In this document: positions 7,805 through 16,750 of the stretch, in pieces | Layout of the letters: every line of letters starts with the position of its first letter | Position numbering within the stretch: the stretch's first letter is position 1 | NCBI GenBank assembly: GCA_018613035.1 | Contig: JAGGRA010000056.1 | Span: 31,661-95,660 of the forward strand | Source of the DNA: Pseudomonas sp. ISL-84 | GTDB taxonomy: Bacteria > Bacillota > Bacilli > Bacillales > Cytobacillaceae | Reading direction: 5' to 3' | DNA: 64,000 nucleotides | The notes under the pieces: model-generated | Seen by the model: only the letters and a program-made list of their open reading frames with translations | Told to the model about the DNA's origin: nothing | Database searches by the model: none | Made by a program: the position numbers and the translations under genes

Positions 7805-9883
7805 TTATGCTGTGTAAGTTCCGCGCCAATAATAATAACCGCCATCTACTCCATTGCCATTAACATATATCCAAAAACCGTTAGGGTTTATGTCAATGAC
7901 ATTTGCTGGTCTGTTACTAGAAGAAACAGTTAATGCAACACTTGACGGAGTGTAAGATTTTTTCATTTTAAAATTAACACCTTGGCCTGCTACGGCTGAC
8001 GTTGTTGTATTTGCCGCCATACCCCCACAGCCACAAAATCCTGTTTCAACATGACTTGAAATAGGTTGGTTTCCGTTGAAATACACATCCGTTCCGTCCC
8101 AAAACCTTGTTAACCCGCTTAAAATATCTAGAATATTGCCTTTAACTCTAATTTGATTAGATTCAATATCCATCCCCAAATATGTTCCTGTGATCTGTGT
8201 AGACATTCCTCCATGCGTTACCCCGTCGTAAAAAATAACCCCTTTTTTATTGAACCGATCCTCATAAGCAAATTGCAGATAAATGTTTTGGCCAACTTTC
8301 ACATCTGTTAAAACGTCAATACTACTTCCACCAACTAGATCACCTGCAATTTGCAACTTTCCCAATATATCTACAAAGAAAACATCTTGCCACGGGGATG
8401 ATACATCATTACGACGTTGTATTTTAATTCCGTCAGTAGCACTTTCCACAACCCGAACCAATCCATCCGAACGGGTAATCGTTACACCGTTATCTGCATC
8501 AAAATTCCAGCCGTTTGTATATGAAACACCCTTCTGCACCGCATTGTTTGCATTCTGCTCTATTGTGGCAGCAGGTGTAGAACCTACATTTTCGGTATTC
8601 TTTGCAGTATTATCCCCGGTAACATCAGCCCCGGCTTGTGCAGGCTTCAAACTTTCAACTGTTTTTCCATCTGTATAAACGATTTCATTAGCAGCAGGAA
8701 CACGTTCCCATTCTTTTTCTTTTTTCAAAAGAACAGATTGAAGAATTTTTATGTTTTCATCAGCATTTGAAACAGCAGGAAGGAATTGACCAAGGACAAC
8801 TTTGTCATTTTCAGGGTCAGTAAAGGATCTTGTCATTTCAAGAACTCGAGCTTCAAGCATTAAAGCTGGCTTGAGAGAAAGATCCTGAACAAGAACCGTG
8901 TCACCGATCCGAACTTTTTCATGCTCATACCCTTCAACGTTTTCAAGAAGGGCAACAAGCACTTCATAATTCATTAACCCATTCTTGATATGCTGAAGTT
9001 TTTCCCAAGTTTTATCAAGAAGGACACCAGGCTGATCAGTATCATATTCAAAAGTTCCGAATAAATGTTTTAGATTTCCGTTTTTATCCCTATGACCCCA
9101 TCTTTGCAGGGCTTCAGGATCCCCAACCCAAGCTTGACCAACTGGCTTGTCAAAGGCATCACCTGAAGCCTTGGATCTTAATTCATTTGAAAAATTTAAT
9201 GTTACCCCAGTTTCATTTCCTTTTCCAACACCGATCAAGGCGGTAAATACAGTCGACCTATCAGCAATTCTTCTAACACCAACAAGATCTTTTTCATAGG
9301 TGAAGGTTTTCCCGGCATCTTCTCCCCGTTTTATAAGAAGATCTGCAAACCTTCCTGAAACCTTCCCATTGTGCATCTCTACCCTGAAACGAAGTTCACC
9401 GCCAAAGACATCTTTTATTTCATGAAGGAAACCGAGAGAAGTGATATGATTATCAAAAGAAAAATCTTTTGTGCCAAACCATTCCACAATTCCTACATCC
9501 CAACGTGTATCAAGTAAGGCATCATTCATAGCCCCTTCAGCTGTTCTTCCAAGGAATGAAGAAGGCCTAATGATCGTTTTATTCAGTTCTTCCCAACCAT
9601 ATTCAGCATAAATGTATTTCTTCAGTCCTTGATCATCACGGTATTCATCCACCCTAGAAATTTGAAATAAAAGAAGATGATCATCCAATCCCTTTCGGAT
9701 CAGATAACCATCTTCCAAAAGATATGCAGCATCATTGTGTTCAGCAGGCACTTCAAATTCATAAGCAAGGTATCCATCATTCAAGCGTTCAGTCATATTA
9801 TCATTAAAATATGGACAGGCATCAGGAACCTCATTGTTTAAAGTTGCTACCACATTTTCTGCATTGTCTAAAACAAAGATCAT
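7805..9883 (-). CDS. Phage tail-tip / tail-associated protein with fibre-like C-terminus
   Basis: 692 residues. The N-terminal ~350 residues (from MIFVLDNAENVVATL through the VGVRRIADRSTVFTALIGVG segment) resemble the gp27/Tal-type hub domain of siphovirus 'minor structural' tail proteins. The rest is repetitive, beta-rich and Gly/Asn-rich (FYDGVTHGGMSTQITG; end GNGVDGGYYYWRGTYTA), as in receptor-binding fibres. No protease or lytic motif stands out. It follows Dit and the tape measure in canonical order, so it caps the tail and probably decides host binding. No separate fibre gene is present, which makes this the likely adhesin. Confidence 0.85.
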   Translation of the reverse strand: MIFVLDNAENVVATLNNEVPDACPYFNDNMTERLNDGYLAYEFEVPAEHNDAAYLLEDGYLIRKGLDDHLLLFQISRVDEYRDDQGLKKYIYAEYGWEELNKTIIRPSSFLGRTAEGAMNDALLDTRWDVGIVEWFGTKDFSFDNHITSLGFLHEIKDVFGGELRFRVEMHNGKVSGRFADLLIKRGEDAGKTFTYEKDLVGVRRIADRSTVFTALIGVGKGNETGVTLNFSNELRSKASGDAFDKPVGQAWVGDPEALQRWGHRDKNGNLKHLFGTFEYDTDQPGVLLDKTWEKLQHIKNGLMNYEVLVALLENVEGYEHEKVRIGDTVLVQDLSLKPALMLEARVLEMTRSFTDPENDKVVLGQFLPAVSNADENIKILQSVLLKKEKEWERVPAANEIVYTDGKTVESLKPAQAGADVTGDNTAKNTENVGSTPAATIEQNANNAVQKGVSYTNGWNFDADNGVTITRSDGLVRVVESATDGIKIQRRNDVSSPWQDVFFVDILGKLQIAGDLVGGSSIDVLTDVKVGQNIYLQFAYEDRFNKKGVIFYDGVTHGGMSTQITGTYLGMDIESNQIRVKGNILDILSGLTRFWDGTDVYFNGNQPISSHVETGFCGCGGMAANTTTSAVAGQGVNFKMKKSYTPSSVALTVSSSNRPANVIDINPNGFWIYVNGNGVDGGYYYWRGTYTA

Positions 9884-9886
9884 GGT

Positions 9887-11362
9887 TTAAATCCACCTTT
9901 CCATAAATTCCGCTTGAATCGTTGTATTGGCTTCATCTGTTGTCCTGCTTGTTACCTGGGTAGTTCCAGGAATAAGCTTGAAAAACTTGCTTGCCGGATC
10001 AAGGTGCTGATTAAAAAACCGACCATTCAGAAAACAAGCTCCTTTTTCATGATCAATAATTAATTGATCACCTGCTTCAAATAAAGTAGGCACCTCTTCA
10101 ATTAGAACTTGATTAATTCTTTGAATGCGAATATCACGAACAGACATATCAGCAGCAGGTGTAGAACCGTATTTTGATATGTGTACTTGAATTGAAGCAA
10201 TAGGATCATTAAAAAGATTTAAAAAGCCTCGCTTGTAAAGGTGTGTCCCATATTTGTACCGCCCCGAATAATCAGTTTGTACAATTGAAGCTTCCCATTG
10301 ATTTCCTTCCCGTCTTATGTTCAATTTGCCAAAGAATTGGTTCCAATCATATTTTTTTGGCCCCATTGAAGCGATTAAGGTGTGTTGGTCCTGAATGTTT
10401 CCTGCATATATATGCCCTGTGTTTAGTTCGCTTTTTGGGTAACGATCCCAAAGAACCATTTTGCCAAGGGCAACGTTAGAAGCATTAAAGAATACAAATT
10501 CAATCCGGCCTGTTTCTAAATCACTTGATCTTAATTCAATGGAAAGTTCAATCCTGAAATCTTGAATTTGTGAAGGTAAGGATCTTCTTATTGCTGGACC
10601 ATGCCATTTACCTGCGTTTGCAGCATCATCACCATAATCCGAAGGCTTAAACTTAAGCCCACCGCCCAAAGTATCTGATACAACAGCCATTGTTCCTGAA
10701 TTTACGGCATATTCATAATCTAATTGCGCCCCTGCCGAACTCCATGGTGTTAGATCTTCAGCTTTATCATTTAGAACCATTTCCAAAGGCTTTTTAGTAA
10801 TTTCAGTAACCCCAGCAGGATTACCAATAAGCACAAAACCATCTGGACTGATCATTGAAAAAAATTGCGCGTCAGCATTGAAATCAACTTTGAAGATAGG
10901 AAAGGCTGGGCTATTTGCGTTATTCACAATAGAATGAACCTGCCCCGATGCTCCAAGGTTGCTACTAACCGTTGCCCCTTTTCCAACAGAATCAGGAATT
11001 AAAAAGGTAATAGAACCTTTTGCAAGAACTTCTTTTTCATCAAGTTCAGTATTTTCAACAGCAATTGCCATATAGGTTTTGTAGGATTCATCAGCAAAGA
11101 CTAATGAAGCAAGGCCATCAGTATTCAAGATTTCTGCAAGATCACGAACCTTGAAACGTATATCTTCAAGGCTTATGCCTGTAATGGAAATAGTTGCAGT
11201 ATAAGTTCTTACCCCATTCTTCACGTTCAAAAAATAAGCCCCCATACGGGCAGGAACATCAATCATGTTCACTACCCTTGGGGGAAGAATATCGCGTCTG
11301 ATAGTCCCTATCCGCAAACCAGGAACAGCACTATTTAAATTAACCCCATTGAATGTGATCAA
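9887..11362 (-). CDS. Distal tail protein (Dit), enlarged
   Basis: 491 residues. The first ~130 residues (ITFNGVNLNSAVPGLRI ... KGSITFLIPDS) are the siphovirus Dit/'Sipho_tail' N-terminal belt domain. An insertion of roughly 250 residues with beta-sandwich character (about 170-420) is followed by the C-terminal closing part with FLNGRFFNQHLDPASKFFKL. Classical Dit proteins are about 250 residues, so this is an 'evolved' Dit with a probable carbohydrate-binding insertion. The TTG start overlaps the tape-measure stop by four bases (TTGA), preceded by GGGGTG, suggesting translational coupling. Confidence 0.85.
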   Translation of the reverse strand: MITFNGVNLNSAVPGLRIGTIRRDILPPRVVNMIDVPARMGAYFLNVKNGVRTYTATISITGISLEDIRFKVRDLAEILNTDGLASLVFADESYKTYMAIAVENTELDEKEVLAKGSITFLIPDSVGKGATVSSNLGASGQVHSIVNNANSPAFPIFKVDFNADAQFFSMISPDGFVLIGNPAGVTEITKKPLEMVLNDKAEDLTPWSSAGAQLDYEYAVNSGTMAVVSDTLGGGLKFKPSDYGDDAANAGKWHGPAIRRSLPSQIQDFRIELSIELRSSDLETGRIEFVFFNASNVALGKMVLWDRYPKSELNTGHIYAGNIQDQHTLIASMGPKKYDWNQFFGKLNIRREGNQWEASIVQTDYSGRYKYGTHLYKRGFLNLFNDPIASIQVHISKYGSTPAADMSVRDIRIQRINQVLIEEVPTLFEAGDQLIIDHEKGACFLNGRFFNQHLDPASKFFKLIPGTTQVTSRTTDEANTTIQAEFMERWI

Positions 11363-13557
11363 GTTAAAATCACCCCTTTTGCCCTGGCGTTAATCCTCTT
11401 TCTTCGCTCTAGCTCTCTGTCAATCATATCAACCATTTCAAGTAGCTCCTGCCTTGTTCTTCCTGTACCTCCTTTATATTCAAGGATTACATTGTATTTG
11501 CTGTTATCTGTGTAATAGGAATTTGAACCTGAAACAGATCTTCCTGAAAGTGTGGACTCTTTTACTCCGTCAATAGCAACGTTTCCGATCTTTTCAGCAG
11601 CTTTTTCAAGATTTCTTGACCTTGCAAGCATACCTTCTTCAAGGCCTTCTGTTGTAAAACCACCAAGTTCCATCATCACCCTTGAAGGGGAATGAATATC
11701 TAAAGCACCTTTTATCTTTTTGGTAATGCTGTTTGCAATTTCACTTGTTGTACTCATTAAGCTGCTGAATTTTCCCCAAAGCCCATCAATAAGCCCTTGA
11801 ATTATGTTTGATCCAATGCTGTATAAGTCGATTCCTTCAAAGAAACCATGCACTTCTCCCCAAATTCCAATGACTTTTTCTTTTGCAGATTTGAGTTTTT
11901 CACTTACTGCATCCCGCAAAGCCTGGAATTTGCTTGAAACAGTTGAACGGATTCTTTCAGTTGTATCAGAAATCTTGGTTTTTATACTCTCAAAGGTATT
12001 TGATATAAATGTTTTTACAGAAGTAAAAATTTCTACTGATTTCACTTTCACGTATTGGATACCATTGGTGTAGGTAGTTTTTATAAACTCAACAGCAATC
12101 TTAAAAAGCCTTTCTGTTAAATCAAAGAAATTCGAAAGGAAATTCTTTACTTCAGTAAACTTTTCAATTGTCCATACCCTTATCTGATCCCAATTTTGAT
12201 AGATTACAATAGCCAAAGTTGTTACAACAGCAATAATAATCCCAACCGGGCCGGTAAGGGCAAGCATGGCTGTTCTGATCACGGTGAACATTGGCCTTAA
12301 TTTCATAAGGGCATTAATCACATTGGTAATAGGGCCAATCATCATGCCCAAAATCGTCAAGAAAGGGCCGATTGCAGCAACAATAAGACCTATCCCCACT
12401 GTAACGGCCTGCATAACAGGATCCATGCCAACAAAGGCATCAGAAACGAATTTAGTCGCTTGTGATACATAAGGAAGAACAATCATAGCAAAGTCCAACA
12501 GTACCTTGCCTAATGGTTCCAGGGCAAGCAAGGCTTCCCTTGTGAACTGTTTCCATTTGGTTCCAAAGGATTCTTCTGTAACCCGGTTCATTTCATCCAT
12601 AGAACCTTTGACACCTTTAACCCCACCATCAATATTGCCAAGGGCATACATAGCATCAGCTTCAAGGTCTTCCCATTTCGTGCCGTATAGACCAACCCCT
12701 ATTTCGTTGGCCTTTACCTGGTCATCCATCCCCTTCAATTCAGCAATGACTGCGTTATGAACATCTTTTACTGTTCCCTTCCCAGCCAAAAAGTCTTTCC
12801 ATACCTTTTGAGTGCTTTCGGACATTTGCCCCATTGCATCACTTGTGGATTTTGAACCATCTTTAACCCTAATTTGAAATTCCTTCATTGCATCATTAAT
12901 ATAATCAAGGTTATAAACTCCGGCTTCGCTACCTTGTTCTAAGAGTTGGAAGTATTCAGAAGCCGAAAAGCCCATTTCCCCAAAGAGTGGCGCATATTCG
13001 CTTAGATTATCAAACATTTCATTAGAGAAGTTCAGGCCATTCTGTGCGCCATGTGCCATGAGATCGAAAGCTTCTTCTGAATCAATCCCAAAACCTTTCA
13101 TCAAGTTGGAACCGGCCCTTGTAACCTCATTTACATCAGCATCAAAAGTCTGGGCTAGGTTCATTGCTGATTTCGTAACATTTGCAAGATCTTCTTCATC
13201 TAACCCCTTAATATTTTGTTTGGTCTGAATTAATGCGTTTGAAACATCATCCAGACTTTCACCAAATCCATCTGAATAGATCCCTTTGGCTGTTTGGGTT
13301 AGTGCTTCAGCTTCATCTTTAGTTAGACCTAAACTGTTCCTAATCTTTGTTTGGGCATCACTGACAGAAGATGCAGCAGCAATCCCGGCAGCTCCCATTG
13401 CAGTAAGGGGAACTGTTATCGCTTTTGTCATAGAGTCCCCGGCAGATTGTATTGATTCACCAAGCTTTTGGACCCTGTTTTCTATCTGCCGTAACCCTGA
13501 ATCAACATTACTGCTATCTAAAGCAGTTTCTATAACTATGCGCCCATCAGCAGCCAT
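11359..13557 (-). CDS. Tail tape-measure protein
   Basis: 732 residues. The N-terminal part (VDSGLRQIENRVQKLGESI, SMTKAITVPLTAMGAAGI) and the central hydrophobic segments (about 350-460, including VTVGIGLIVAAIGPFLTILG) are typical of phage minor tail/tape-measure proteins. Long helical stretches follow (residues 500-570), then a conserved SPSRVMMELGGFTTEGLEEG block. Length sets tail length; by the usual 1.5 angstrom per residue this implies a tail of about 110 nm. Confidence 0.93.
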   Translation of the reverse strand: MAADGRIVIETALDSSNVDSGLRQIENRVQKLGESIQSAGDSMTKAITVPLTAMGAAGIAAASSVSDAQTKIRNSLGLTKDEAEALTQTAKGIYSDGFGESLDDVSNALIQTKQNIKGLDEEDLANVTKSAMNLAQTFDADVNEVTRAGSNLMKGFGIDSEEAFDLMAHGAQNGLNFSNEMFDNLSEYAPLFGEMGFSASEYFQLLEQGSEAGVYNLDYINDAMKEFQIRVKDGSKSTSDAMGQMSESTQKVWKDFLAGKGTVKDVHNAVIAELKGMDDQVKANEIGVGLYGTKWEDLEADAMYALGNIDGGVKGVKGSMDEMNRVTEESFGTKWKQFTREALLALEPLGKVLLDFAMIVLPYVSQATKFVSDAFVGMDPVMQAVTVGIGLIVAAIGPFLTILGMMIGPITNVINALMKLRPMFTVIRTAMLALTGPVGIIIAVVTTLAIVIYQNWDQIRVWTIEKFTEVKNFLSNFFDLTERLFKIAVEFIKTTYTNGIQYVKVKSVEIFTSVKTFISNTFESIKTKISDTTERIRSTVSSKFQALRDAVSEKLKSAKEKVIGIWGEVHGFFEGIDLYSIGSNIIQGLIDGLWGKFSSLMSTTSEIANSITKKIKGALDIHSPSRVMMELGGFTTEGLEEGMLARSRNLEKAAEKIGNVAIDGVKESTLSGRSVSGSNSYYTDNSKYNVILEYKGGTGRTRQELLEMVDMIDRELERRKRINARAKGVILT

Positions 13558-13563
13558 TTACCT

Positions 13564-14163
13564 TCACCTACCCTTTTTGTAGGACTTCTTTAAAGCCTTA
13601 GAAATGGACATTAAAGCTGCATCAGCTTCTTCAAGTGAGGGTTTTTTGTTTTTAAGCCTATAAATCCGCTTTAGTTCAATTAGTCGCTTTCGTTCTTCTT
13701 GGTTGTATTTAGTCGGTGCTGGGATCTTTTGTGCCCTGATTGATACAACCTCTTTAAACTTGGTATCATCAGACAAGCATTCTAATAGGGCTAAAAACTT
13801 TTCCCAATGAAGTTTGCCTTGCATTTCAAAGAGATCCATCTTGTAATCTTGCAGGAATGAAGCATAAATAAAGGCAGCGTCTTGATCAAAGTCAAAGTGA
13901 CTTCTCCCATCGCTGCCCTTTTTAGGGAACAAGATTTCGTCAAAAATAAAGCCAATGAGTTGATTAATTTCATTGAATGAGAAGTTCAACCCATTGGCAT
14001 TTTTAACAAGCATTTCAAACAATATCAGCAGTTTTTCAGCACCTGAAAAAACATCATCTTGGAGTAATTCCCTTACTCTTAGGACATTATCAAATGCTAA
14101 ATTCAGCTTTATTGTTTGGCCCTTGTATTCTATTTCATCAGTAAACCGTTCAGTAAGCTTCAT
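13564..14163 (-). CDS. Gp15-family tail assembly protein
   Basis: 199 residues, matching the phage Gp15 family (LNLAFDNVLRVRELLQDDVFS, LIGFIFDEILFP, and the DLFEMQGKLHWEKFLALL block). Located directly before the tape-measure gene with the tail assembly chaperone upstream, so it is likely the second chaperone component that loads tail-tube protein on the tape measure. It is in the same frame as the upstream gene, separated by a stop, so this is not a programmed-frameshift fusion as in lambda G-GT. Confidence 0.8.
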   Translation of the reverse strand: MKLTERFTDEIEYKGQTIKLNLAFDNVLRVRELLQDDVFSGAEKLLILFEMLVKNANGLNFSFNEINQLIGFIFDEILFPKKGSDGRSHFDFDQDAAFIYASFLQDYKMDLFEMQGKLHWEKFLALLECLSDDTKFKEVVSIRAQKIPAPTKYNQEERKRLIELKRIYRLKNKKPSLEEADAALMSISKALKKSYKKGR

Positions 14164-14169
14164 AGGCTT

Positions 14170-14553
14170 TTATTTTCCTGTGTAATAGGCTTTTTCTCTT
14201 TTCTTGAAGGTTTCTAGTCTACCGTTCACAACATCCATCAGTTGAAGCAAAATATCAGCCATAATCATCAATGATTTCCCGGTATCTCTATAAACCTTTT
14301 GAAAAGAACCTTTACCCAGAAGTAGATCAGCAACCTTTTCCATTAATTCAAGGTTCTTTCTTTCTGCTGACGTCTGTTCATCTTCAGTCATATCCGCAAA
14401 ATCTTTTTCGGAAAGATTTAGGGATTCTTTCCTGAACTGTTTGAAAGCTTTGGTATATTCCTGAAGCTTATGATCGTTCAGATCCATAACATAAACCTTT
14501 CCCGCAATATCTACTTCTTCATAAGCCTTTTGAACATTAATTTTAATTGCCAT
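14170..14553 (-). CDS. Tail assembly chaperone (gp14-like)
   Basis: 127 residues, helical and charged (KAYEEVDIAGKVYVMDLNDH, then LGKGSFQKVYRDTGKSLM). Position between major tail protein and Gp15/tape measure is the canonical place of the tail chaperone. RBS AAGGG is 7 bases before the ATG. Family assignment rests mainly on gene order. Confidence 0.75.
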   Translation of the reverse strand: MAIKINVQKAYEEVDIAGKVYVMDLNDHKLQEYTKAFKQFRKESLNLSEKDFADMTEDEQTSAERKNLELMEKVADLLLGKGSFQKVYRDTGKSLMIMADILLQLMDVVNGRLETFKKREKAYYTGK

Positions 14554-14587
14554 TTTAGATCCCTTTCTTTCATTATTTTTTTATTAA

Positions 14588-15034
14588 TTATGGTGTAGCT
14601 GGGGTATAAGTCGGCTTTCCATTGAAATGGATTTCAAAACTAAACGTGCTTTTCTCATTGGCAGCCCCTGAAGCACCGACAATATTAGCAACAGTGCATG
14701 GTCCTTCATAAGAATCACCTTCTGGATCTGTCCAACGGAATAGGGTTTTACGCCCTTCTCCAAGTTCTGTTTGAAGTCCGGCAATGAAATCTTGTGCTTC
14801 ATCCCCATATTTCCTATGGCCCTCAAATACAATAACAAGCTGTGCTGCAGTAACATCAGATGAGCCGAATCCATCACCATCTAAATAAGGCGTTTGGTCA
14901 ATTTCTTCATTCCATTGTGGATCAAAGGTATTGATTCCTGCTGCCACACGCGCCCAAACTTGTGACATTTCGTCACTTGTCTGGGTTGTTTCAATTTCAA
15001 AAGTATGAGCTGAATTTAAAGTGAATCCTGCCAT
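14588..15034 (-). CDS. Major tail (tube) protein
   Basis: 148 residues from an ATG after AAGGAGG; a TTG one codon earlier is too close to the RBS. Beta-rich and acidic, with FRWTDPEGDSYEGPCTVANI and a C-terminal STFSFEIHFNGKPTYTP, typical of siphovirus tube subunits. It lies between the tail-completion proteins and the chaperones. Confidence 0.8.
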   Translation of the reverse strand: MAGFTLNSAHTFEIETTQTSDEMSQVWARVAAGINTFDPQWNEEIDQTPYLDGDGFGSSDVTAAQLVIVFEGHRKYGDEAQDFIAGLQTELGEGRKTLFRWTDPEGDSYEGPCTVANIVGASGAANEKSTFSFEIHFNGKPTYTPATP

Positions 15035-15048
15035 CAAAATGCCCTCCT

Positions 15049-15447
15049 TTAATTCTTGGTTATAGTTGCGTTAAATAGCGCTGAATAGATATAGCTGCCC
15101 CGGCTGTCCTTCTCCACTAAAATAGGCATGGTATAGATTTCTGATTTAATAAATTGATAGGAATCATCTGCAGACAACACATCTCCAGGGCCTAACTGAT
15201 CTAAATGAATGGTTATATTATTCATGGTTTGAATCGCCTTCCATTGTTCCTGATGTTTCACAAGAACCTGAAAGGCGATACTCCAATCTTTAGTTGAATC
15301 CATATACCTGCCTAAAGGCGCGGAAGGTATTCTTCTTATAGTGATTGCATTTAAATCTTCAGGAAGAACATCAACAGATATTGAAGTGAATAAAGTAAAG
15401 GCTGATTCAAGGTGTGTCGCCATATCATCAATAAAATCCGAAGCCAT
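15049..15447 (-). CDS. Tail terminator / Minor_capsid_3-type protein
   Basis: 132 residues (DFIDDMATHLESAFTLFT, then ITIRRIPSAPLGRYMD and the HLDQLGPGDVLSADDS block). Matches the phage 'minor capsid 3' family that works as tail terminator at the head-tail joint. Genes for Minor_capsid_1, _2 and _3 types lie in a row here, a known Gram-positive phage order. Confidence 0.75.
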   Translation of the reverse strand: MASDFIDDMATHLESAFTLFTSISVDVLPEDLNAITIRRIPSAPLGRYMDSTKDWSIAFQVLVKHQEQWKAIQTMNNITIHLDQLGPGDVLSADDSYQFIKSEIYTMPILVEKDSRGSYIYSALFNATITKN

Positions 15448-15467
15448 AGGGGAAATTCACCCCTTTC

Positions 15468-15818
15468 TTACAAGTGCCGATCAATTGCCTGCTGTGTCAT
15501 TCGAATCCAATCACTTAGGAATCTGGCCTTTGCAGCTTCAAACCAAAGACCCTGTGCATTGGGATTTACATCCTTAGAAAAGTTGTACTGTGGGTTATAG
15601 TACAGCTTTCTTGCATACGGAGTGTCCCAAATCAACTTTCCCTTACCGATTTGTGAAGCCCTTAATGAAGATCTTTCAAGTTCCCCTGTGTCTTTAGGGA
15701 TGAAATAGTTTGAACCCTTTAATACCTCCTGATCAAGCTGCCTTTGTCCGGCATCCGCCGCTGCTTCCACTTGCTGCCGAATATTACCCAATTCAACCCT
15801 GACATTGAACCGAATCAT
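15468..15818 (-). CDS. Minor_capsid_2 / HK97 gp10-like tail completion protein
   Basis: 116 residues with the diagnostic FIPKDTGELERSS motif and GKLIWDTPYARKLYYNP, characteristic of the gp10-like/Minor_capsid_2 group. Its ATG overlaps the neighbouring upstream stop. Role inferred: joining completed tail to head. Confidence 0.82.
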   Translation of the reverse strand: MIRFNVRVELGNIRQQVEAAADAGQRQLDQEVLKGSNYFIPKDTGELERSSLRASQIGKGKLIWDTPYARKLYYNPQYNFSKDVNPNAQGLWFEAAKARFLSDWIRMTQQAIDRHL

Positions 15819-16153
15819 ATCAATTCGACCTCGTAATGGTGGAAAGTATCGGAATAAACTGGATTGATTTTTCGGACTTGCATTTCAAAACCATCAAACG
15901 TAAGCTTTGACTTTTCTTTAAACACAAAAGCACCTGTTGCGCTGGAATTCCTAACGTCATAGAACATTGTAGCTTTAATGTTTTTGGCTTCTGTATCGCT
16001 CGAACGGTTTAAGCTTCTTTCAAAATTAATCCTGATATTTTTCAGAGTTACGGCAGGAAGATAAGTTTCACCATATCTGCTATTCGTATCGAATTCTTCA
16101 TAAGTTGCTTCATGAATTAAAAGCTTCCTGGGAATAGGCTTAATATTTAACAT
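15815..16153 (-). CDS. Minor_capsid_1-type head-tail stopper
   Basis: 112 residues, beta-rich (FVFKEKSKLTFDGFEMQVRK, YSDTFHHYEVELI). Family match is to the small 'minor capsid 1' proteins that function as head-tail joining stoppers. It overlaps both neighbours by a few bases, consistent with translational coupling. Confidence 0.75.
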   Translation of the reverse strand: MLNIKPIPRKLLIHEATYEEFDTNSRYGETYLPAVTLKNIRINFERSLNRSSDTEAKNIKATMFYDVRNSSATGAFVFKEKSKLTFDGFEMQVRKINPVYSDTFHHYEVELI

Positions 16154-16521
16154 CTAACCCCAACCCCCATATACAGCAATCCCGTTGGCGTTAAATAGTT
16201 GCGGGCCATTTCAGAAACTATTTTCACACCGGAACCTTCTGTATAACTAAAGCCGCCTATACTAACTGAAGAAGGGGAACCGCCATGAACTGACAATTCC
16301 CCACCTTCCAAATACATATATTCAATTTGTGCCGCTACAGCTTTTTTTACGTTTGTTTGAATTAATGAAGGTTGCTGTGAAAGATCAACTCCCATTAATT
16401 GATAATTCGTCACCCTATCTATCAAATCTGAAGCCCTTATCTCCAATTTGGTGAAAGTTTCAGCATCCATTGGAGTACCTTTGTATACATCATTATAAAA
16501 AGCCTGATCAATATAAGGCAT
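16147..16521 (-). CDS. Head-tail connector (adaptor) protein
   Basis: 124 residues. The N-terminus (MPYIDQAFYNDVYKGTPMDA) and the helical LEIRASDLIDRVTNYQLMG region fit the gp6/gp15-type adaptor that docks on the portal. A Gly/Ser-rich loop (GGSPSSVSIGGFSYTEGSG) follows. Assigned from sequence style and position after the capsid gene. Confidence 0.75.
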   Translation of the reverse strand: MPYIDQAFYNDVYKGTPMDAETFTKLEIRASDLIDRVTNYQLMGVDLSQQPSLIQTNVKKAVAAQIEYMYLEGGELSVHGGSPSSVSIGGFSYTEGSGVKIVSEMARNYLTPTGLLYMGVGVRC

Positions 16522-16523
16522 GA

Positions 16524-16730
16524 CTACTCATCCTTCTTACCTTCAGGCTTTTTAGCTTTCGTTTGCCCTGAGTTCTTCTTTTTAGGCTCTTTAGATTCCT
16601 CCACCGTATAACCTTTATTCTTAAACCACTCGATCAGCCATTTATTTTCGGTTTCAGCTTCTCCATTAATAAATTGAAGGGAAGCGCTATTCCCGTTGTA
16701 ATGAGGATTGGGACTTTTAATTTTAGCCAT
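16524..16730 (-). CDS. Small basic phage protein
   Basis: 68 residues, begins MAKIKSPNPHYNGNSASLQF, with a WLIEWFKNKGYTVEE core and a Lys-rich disordered tail. The GAEAETENKWL-like core is typical of small proteins encoded next to major capsid genes. RBS AAGGGAG. Function unknown; possibly a capsid accessory protein. Confidence 0.65.
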   Translation of the reverse strand: MAKIKSPNPHYNGNSASLQFINGEAETENKWLIEWFKNKGYTVEESKEPKKKNSGQTKAKKPEGKKDE

Positions 16731-16750
16731 AAAAAAAGCTCCCTTCTTTA

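Noticed and set aside
13564..14553. Programmed frameshift between the two tail chaperone genes, as in lambda G-GT.
   Set aside because: Both are in the same frame with a stop between them and a separate RBS for the second, so there is no frameshift fusion to make.
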